Shown here: positions 49,729 through 53,118 of the stretch, piece after piece
How the letters are laid out: the number at the start of each line of letters is the position of its first letter
Numbering within the stretch: the first letter of the stretch is position 1
DNA from: an uncultured Nitrospira sp.
GTDB taxonomy: Bacteria; Nitrospirota; Nitrospiria; Nitrospirales; Nitrospiraceae
Direction: 5' to 3'
Assembly (NCBI GenBank): GCA_902500805.1
Contig: CABVSA010000016.1
Location: forward strand, 1 to 53,118
Length of the DNA: 53,118 bases
Position numbers and translations under genes: made by a program
The notes under the pieces: generated by a model
What the model was told of the DNA's origin: nothing
What the model saw: only the letters and a program-made list of their open reading frames with translations
Databases searched by the model: none

Positions 49729-51564
49729 ATGCCGCCTGCCATCCTTCTCAGTTGTGAGTCTCTTGGGAAAAGTTATGGCGTGAAACCGTTGTTCACCGAT
49801 CTGTCGCTCGGATTGAGCGAGGAGGATCATGTCGGCCTCATCGGCCCGAACGGGTCTGGAAAATCGACGTTGCTTAAAATTCTCGCTGGATTGGAGGAAC
49901 CAGACAGCGGTACTCGTTCCGTACGTCGACAGATCAGGATCGGCTATGTGCCGCAGGAACCGTCGTTTTCCGAACAGCATTCAGTTGAAGATGCGCTGGC
50001 TCAAGTACTTTTCGACGAGGGGCTGGACCCCCATGAACAGGGTGGACGCATCGCCAGAGCCCTGAGTCTCGGTGGGTTTGTCCGCGCCGATCAAACCGTC
50101 TCGACTTTGTCCGGAGGATGGAAGAAGCGATTGGCGATCGCACGGTCGCTGATGTTAGAACCGGATGTGCTGCTTCTGGACGAGCCGACCAACCATCTGG
50201 ACCTCGAAGGCATTCTCTGGCTTGAAGGCCTCCTGAAAGCCGAGCCCCGTGCCTTCATCGTCATCAGTCACGACCGACGATTCTTGGAAGCGGTGACCAC
50301 GCGGATCTGGGAACTGAACCGGCAATACCCCGATGGCCTGTTTGAGGCGAGGGGGCGATACAGTGAGTTCTTAGAGCAACGTGATGCGGCACTCCAGGCG
50401 CAGGCTGACTATCAGGCCTCGTTGGCCAATAGAGTGCGGCGGGAGGTGGAATGGCTGCGGAGAGGTCCCAAAGCCAGGACGACCAAAGCCAAGGCTCGGA
50501 TCGACCAGGCCGGTCGGATGATCAATGAACTAACGGATATCGAGTCACGGCAATCCAAGGGGTCGGCCGGGATCGATTTCACCGCCTCAGGGCGACGATC
50601 CAAGAAGCTGATCGAGGTGCTTGGTCTGGGGAAGACGCTGGGTGCGCAACTGATTGTGCGTGATCTCGATCTGCAGGTAGGGCCTGGTGAGCGGATTGGG
50701 CTGCTCGGGCCGAATGGGAGCGGCAAGTCCACGCTGCTCAAACTGCTGGCCGGCACCTTGACGCCCGACGTCGGCACGATTACGCGTGCCGATCGGTTAC
50801 GCATTGTCACCTTCGAGCAACATCGAGAGTCACTGGATCAGCAGGCCTCATTGCGGCGAGCCCTTGCGCCGGCCGGCGGCGATGCCGTCGTGTATCAGGA
50901 CCGGTCCGTCCATCTGGTTTCATGGGCCAAGCGTTTTCTGTTCCGCCCAGAACAGTTGGATCTTCCGGTTTCTCGCTTGTCCGGTGGGGAACAGGCCAGA
51001 TTATTGATTGCCAGGCTTATGCTTCAGCCTGCGGATCTCTTGATCCTCGATGAACCGACCAATGACTTGGATATTCCCACGCTCGATGTGTTGGAAGACA
51101 GCCTGCTGGAATTTACCGGAGCACTTGTTCTGGTGACTCACGACCGATGGCTGCTGGACCGTGTTTCCACCAGGCTGCTGGCACTGGATGGAGCAGGCCG
51201 TGCCGAATGGTTTGCCGACTATGCCCAATGGGAAGCGGGGCAGGAAAGGAAAACGACCGAGGAAAGAAGCATTCGGATTTCAGAGGAACGCGCCGCCTTG
51301 GGCAAACCATCAAAACGGAAAGGTTTGTCGTACAAAGAGCAGAAAGAATGGGATCAGATCGAAGCAAGGATCCTGAAAGCCGAAGAACGGGTTGCCATCT
51401 GCCAAGCCGCCGCCGATGATCCGTCCATCGCGTCATCAGCTGTTGAGTTACAAGAGCGACATATTGCACTCCATGCGGCTCGGCAGGATGTCGAACGGCT
51501 CTATGCGAGATGGGCTGAGCTGGATGAAAAGCGAGCTCAGGCGATCAGTGGTATGCCATCATAA
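49729..51564 (+). CDS. ABC-F family ATPase (Uup-like)
   Basis: A 611-residue soluble protein with two ABC domains and no membrane segments. First domain: GPNGSGKSTLLKILAGLEEP Walker A, LSGGWKKRLAIARSL signature, LLLDEPTNHLDLEGI Walker B. The linker between domains (about 235-290) is charged and helical. The second domain repeats these motifs (LLGPNGSGKSTLLKLL, LSGGEQARLLIARLM, LILDEPTNDLDIPTL). A C-terminal coiled coil (about 530-605) is typical of Uup. ABC-F proteins act on ribosomes; the exact member is uncertain. Confidence 0.93.
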   Translation: MPPAILLSCESLGKSYGVKPLFTDLSLGLSEEDHVGLIGPNGSGKSTLLKILAGLEEPDSGTRSVRRQIRIGYVPQEPSFSEQHSVEDALAQVLFDEGLDPHEQGGRIARALSLGGFVRADQTVSTLSGGWKKRLAIARSLMLEPDVLLLDEPTNHLDLEGILWLEGLLKAEPRAFIVISHDRRFLEAVTTRIWELNRQYPDGLFEARGRYSEFLEQRDAALQAQADYQASLANRVRREVEWLRRGPKARTTKAKARIDQAGRMINELTDIESRQSKGSAGIDFTASGRRSKKLIEVLGLGKTLGAQLIVRDLDLQVGPGERIGLLGPNGSGKSTLLKLLAGTLTPDVGTITRADRLRIVTFEQHRESLDQQASLRRALAPAGGDAVVYQDRSVHLVSWAKRFLFRPEQLDLPVSRLSGGEQARLLIARLMLQPADLLILDEPTNDLDIPTLDVLEDSLLEFTGALVLVTHDRWLLDRVSTRLLALDGAGRAEWFADYAQWEAGQERKTTEERSIRISEERAALGKPSKRKGLSYKEQKEWDQIEARILKAEERVAICQAAADDPSIASSAVELQERHIALHAARQDVERLYARWAELDEKRAQAISGMPS

Positions 51565-51759
51565 ATGGTGATGAAAGAAATGGGAACCTTCGCTGCGTGT
51601 AAGAGTCGACCGATTTGAGAAATTGCAATTCATTGTGTTGGGGTAAGGACGACCGTCCATTGGTTCAGGAGTCCGACCGAACTGCGCTGTCGTGCTAATG
51701 GAGGAAGAAGATTGAGGTGCCCTGCGGTCGGTCTTATCGGGTAACTATCTTACTGAGTC

Positions 51760-51785
51760 TTTACACTGGAAAAAATTTTTACACT
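51760..51785 (+). repeat. Direct repeat TTTACACT upstream of the palindrome
   Basis: TTTACACT occurs at 51760-51767 and again at 51778-51785, an 18-bp spacing with an A/T-run between. The same half-site (as GTGTAAAA and TTTTACAT) makes up the palindrome at 51856-51874, so this may be a second binding region for the same regulator. Confidence 0.5.
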
Positions 51786-51856
51786 CCTGAGATTCAGCTA
51801 AGTCATTGATATGTAGAATGCTATTGCTCGGTCTGAATTCCGTCCATTCTAATTGG

Positions 51857-51873
51857 TGTAAAATAGTTTTACA
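51857..51873. promoter_or_regulatory. Palindromic operator-like site TGTAAAA-TAG-TTTTACA
   Basis: A perfect 7-bp inverted repeat with a 3-bp centre. Its centre lies about 97 bp ahead of the start site expected from the sigma54 promoter, the usual distance for an enhancer-binding protein site. In PEP-CTERM systems the response regulator PrsR with RpoN is a known activator; assigning it here is inference. Confidence 0.6.
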
Positions 51874-51935
51874 TTCTTATGTAGCGGTCTCAAACGTCAC
51901 TCAATCGAATCAATATCTTGTGTGAATTCGCTCGA

Positions 51936-51951
51936 TGGCCCGTTTCGTGCT
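51936..51951 (+). promoter_or_regulatory. Sigma54 (-24/-12) promoter
   Basis: TGGCCCGTTTCGTGCT matches the RpoN consensus TGGCACGNNNNTTGCT at all but two positions. The critical GG (51937-51938) and GC (51949-51950) are both present with the correct 10-bp spacing. Transcription would begin near 51962, about 59 nt ahead of the PEP-CTERM gene ATG. rpoN itself is at 34629-36134. Confidence 0.7.
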
Positions 51952-52020
51952 TTCTTAAAACAGAGAATGTTAGAGACTTTTCATTGTTGGCCATTCCGCT
52001 AGTCAGGATGGGGGTGTACG

Positions 52021-52596
52021 ATGAACATAGTCAGAGGGGTAATGGTTACAGCTTTTTTGATACTAAGTGCAGCGAATGCCTATGCTATCCCTTTTACAGT
52101 CGATGCTCGAGCGAATAGTTCGTCGGGAGGAACGGGGCTGAATACTGGTATCGTATTGGCACCTGGAGATGTGTTCACGGTCACAGCAGGCGTCAACGAT
52201 CTCTGGAGTGCAGGACCCCTCCCACGCTGGTCGAATGCTGATGGACTGGTTGGCAACTTGTTTGCGACCGGCTCAGATGAATCTGGACAGCCGGGCGGTA
52301 CGCTTATTGGACAAAATTTTGGCCTTCACAACCAGGGTGGCCTGAGCGCACCATTTGGGACGCTGGTCGGTCAACTGGGCAGCACCTTCTTTGCGTTAGG
52401 GACCAATTTTTCGGGGGTGGCTCCGACTGGCGGGACGTTAAGGCTTTTTTACTGGGATAGCAATAACGGAGACAATAGTGGAACGGTCGTGGCGAATGTG
52501 AGTGTAAGTGCGGTGCCAGAACCGTCTACTGCTCTCCTACTGTTGACCGGACTAGGAATAACTACCTTCGCTGCACGTCGATATCGGGCCTCATAA
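52021..52596 (+). CDS. PEP-CTERM sorting protein with a LecA-like domain
   Basis: A 191-residue exported protein. A signal peptide ends near residue 22 (NAYA). The C-terminus has the PEP-CTERM tripartite signal: VPEPS (165-169), a hydrophobic stretch (ALLLLTGLGITTFA) and a basic tail (ARRYR), read by exosortase/EpsH. The mature domain (about 40-162) recalls the LecA/PA-IL lectin fold: NTGIVLAPGDVFTVTAG, then FGTLVGQLG and a possible calcium loop, YWDSNNGDNSG (144-154). LecA similarity is by eye and needs a profile search. The sigma54 promoter lies just upstream. Confidence 0.85.
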   Translation: MNIVRGVMVTAFLILSAANAYAIPFTVDARANSSSGGTGLNTGIVLAPGDVFTVTAGVNDLWSAGPLPRWSNADGLVGNLFATGSDESGQPGGTLIGQNFGLHNQGGLSAPFGTLVGQLGSTFFALGTNFSGVAPTGGTLRLFYWDSNNGDNSGTVVANVSVSAVPEPSTALLLLTGLGITTFAARRYRAS

Positions 52597-52919
52597 CCGG
52601 TGCATCGTAAGATATATTTCTCCGAGACTATGGGCTAAGAGAATTCCTGGTTGTCACGGTTCTTGGTCGCATATTTGGGATCACTCTGTATTAGCACTTG
52701 AAAGTGTACGTGTGCAGTATCGGGTATAGGCTCAGTCACTAGGTCTTCGCTGGCCCATAATTCAAGTTGGCTTCTCGTCTTTTCCCCTGGTGCCGCCACA
52801 AAGCAGTTCTCTTTTCCTTCACTGTTCCCCTACAGTTCCGTCCATTCTGCACCGATAGAGCCAGTGAGAGTCTCTCCGAATAACCGGAGAGAGGTGTGCA
52901 ACGGTGAGGAGTGGCGACC
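52597..52919. other. Gap between the PEP-CTERM gene and the HDOD gene
   Basis: A 323-bp gap. I see no open frame with a ribosome binding site on either strand and no good promoter match. A near-sigma54 string at 52653-52668 lacks the essential GG and GC. The only clear structure is the hairpin at 52871-52892. Confidence 0.5.
52871..52892 (+). promoter_or_regulatory. Hairpin in the leader of the HDOD gene
   Basis: TCTCTCCG (52871-52878) pairs with CGGAGAGA (52885-52892) around the loop AATAAC. It ends 15 nt ahead of the AGGAG ribosome binding site (52907-52911). No T-run follows, so it is not a classical terminator; it may be a leader structure. Confidence 0.45.
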
Positions 52920-53118
52920 ATGCCAACGGCCCAAGAACTGGTGCAGTCGTGTACCTCCATTTTTACCTTGCCGGAGATCTATTTCCGCGTACGGGAAGTG
53001 GTCGAAGACTCCAACTCGACCATGGGGGATCTTGCCGAGGTTTTGAAGCTGGATCCGGCCATTTCAGCGAGACTTCTTCGCATTGTCAACAGTCCCATCT
53101 ATGGGTTTCCAAAACAGA
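52920..53118 (+). CDS. HDOD-domain protein (5' part only)
   Basis: The first 66 residues of a gene that runs off the window. It starts MPTAQELVQSCTSIFTLPEI at ATG 52920, 8 nt after AGGAG. The pattern LPEIYFRVREVVEDSNSTMG, then LAEVLKLDPAISARLLRIVN and SPIYGFP, is the start of an HDOD domain, a degenerate HD fold often found in signalling proteins. What follows the domain (for example GGDEF, EAL or kinase modules) cannot be seen. Confidence 0.85.
   Translation, partial: MPTAQELVQSCTSIFTLPEIYFRVREVVEDSNSTMGDLAEVLKLDPAISARLLRIVNSPIYGFPKQ

Larger units (their letters stand above)
51565..52020. other. AT-rich regulatory gap before the PEP-CTERM gene
   Basis: A 456-bp gap. The first 190 bp hold no gene that I can support. 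From about 51750 the sequence becomes AT rich and carries TTTACA-type repeats (51760-51785 and 51856-51874) and a sigma54 promoter at 51936-51951, listed separately. Confidence 0.7.

Noticed and set aside
52653..52668. Possible sigma54 site TGTCACGGTTCTTGGT before the HDOD gene
   Set aside because: Both the GG of -24 and the GC of -12 are altered, and those are the bases sigma54 requires.
51838..52848. 13-mer TTCCGTCCATTCT occurring at 51838 and 52836
   Set aside because: At this window size about twenty 13-mer repeats are expected by chance, so two occurrences carry no weight.

Overview
The window reads as chromosomal DNA of a Gram-negative, diderm bacterium. It carries LPS-transport genes (lptC-lptA-lptB), a type IV pilus pilMNOPQ operon, and a PEP-CTERM (exosortase-sorted) surface protein. 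Base composition is moderately G+C rich. Protein wording and gene order suggest Nitrospira or a close relative in Nitrospirota; this is inferred from family resemblance, as no search was run.

About 0-32.5 kb is one large translation/transcription block on the plus strand: the tail of a first tuf copy, rpmG, tRNA-Trp, secE, nusG, rplK, rplA, rplJ-rplL, rpoB, rpoC; then the str group (rpsL, rpsG, fusA, second tuf), which starts from a perfect-consensus sigma70 promoter; then S10/spc/alpha (rpsJ through secY, adk, map, infA, rpmJ, rpsM, rpsK, rpsD, rpoA, rplQ). It ends at a strong intrinsic terminator at 32542-32580.

About 32.6-37.6 kb carries lptC, lptA, lptB, rpoN (sigma54), hpf and rapZ, the widespread envelope/sigma54 cluster. 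About 37.6-42.9 kb holds a small helix-turn-helix gene and pilM-N-O-P-Q, ending at a hairpin terminator. About 43-51.6 kb is metabolic and mixed: aroB, nadE, glnB (PII), glnA, a divergent small secreted protein, a two-CBS-domain protein and an ABC-F ATPase. The last 1.6 kb is accessory: a 456-bp AT-rich regulatory region, a PEP-CTERM protein with a LecA-like lectin fold signature, and the start of an HDOD-domain gene.

The most notable signals are: (1) rplJ and rplL lie in one frame with no stop codon between them, so an L10-L7/L12 fusion is possible, although rplL keeps its own ribosome binding site; (2) a well-matched sigma54 (-24/-12) promoter plus an upstream TGTAAAA-TAG-TTTTACA palindrome in front of the PEP-CTERM lectin-like gene, in a window that also encodes rpoN; (3) that protein itself, which looks like an exosortase-anchored LecA-type lectin; (4) a 13-codon Phe-Phe-containing upstream ORF overlapping the aroB start; (5) two tuf copies identical over the whole compared length.
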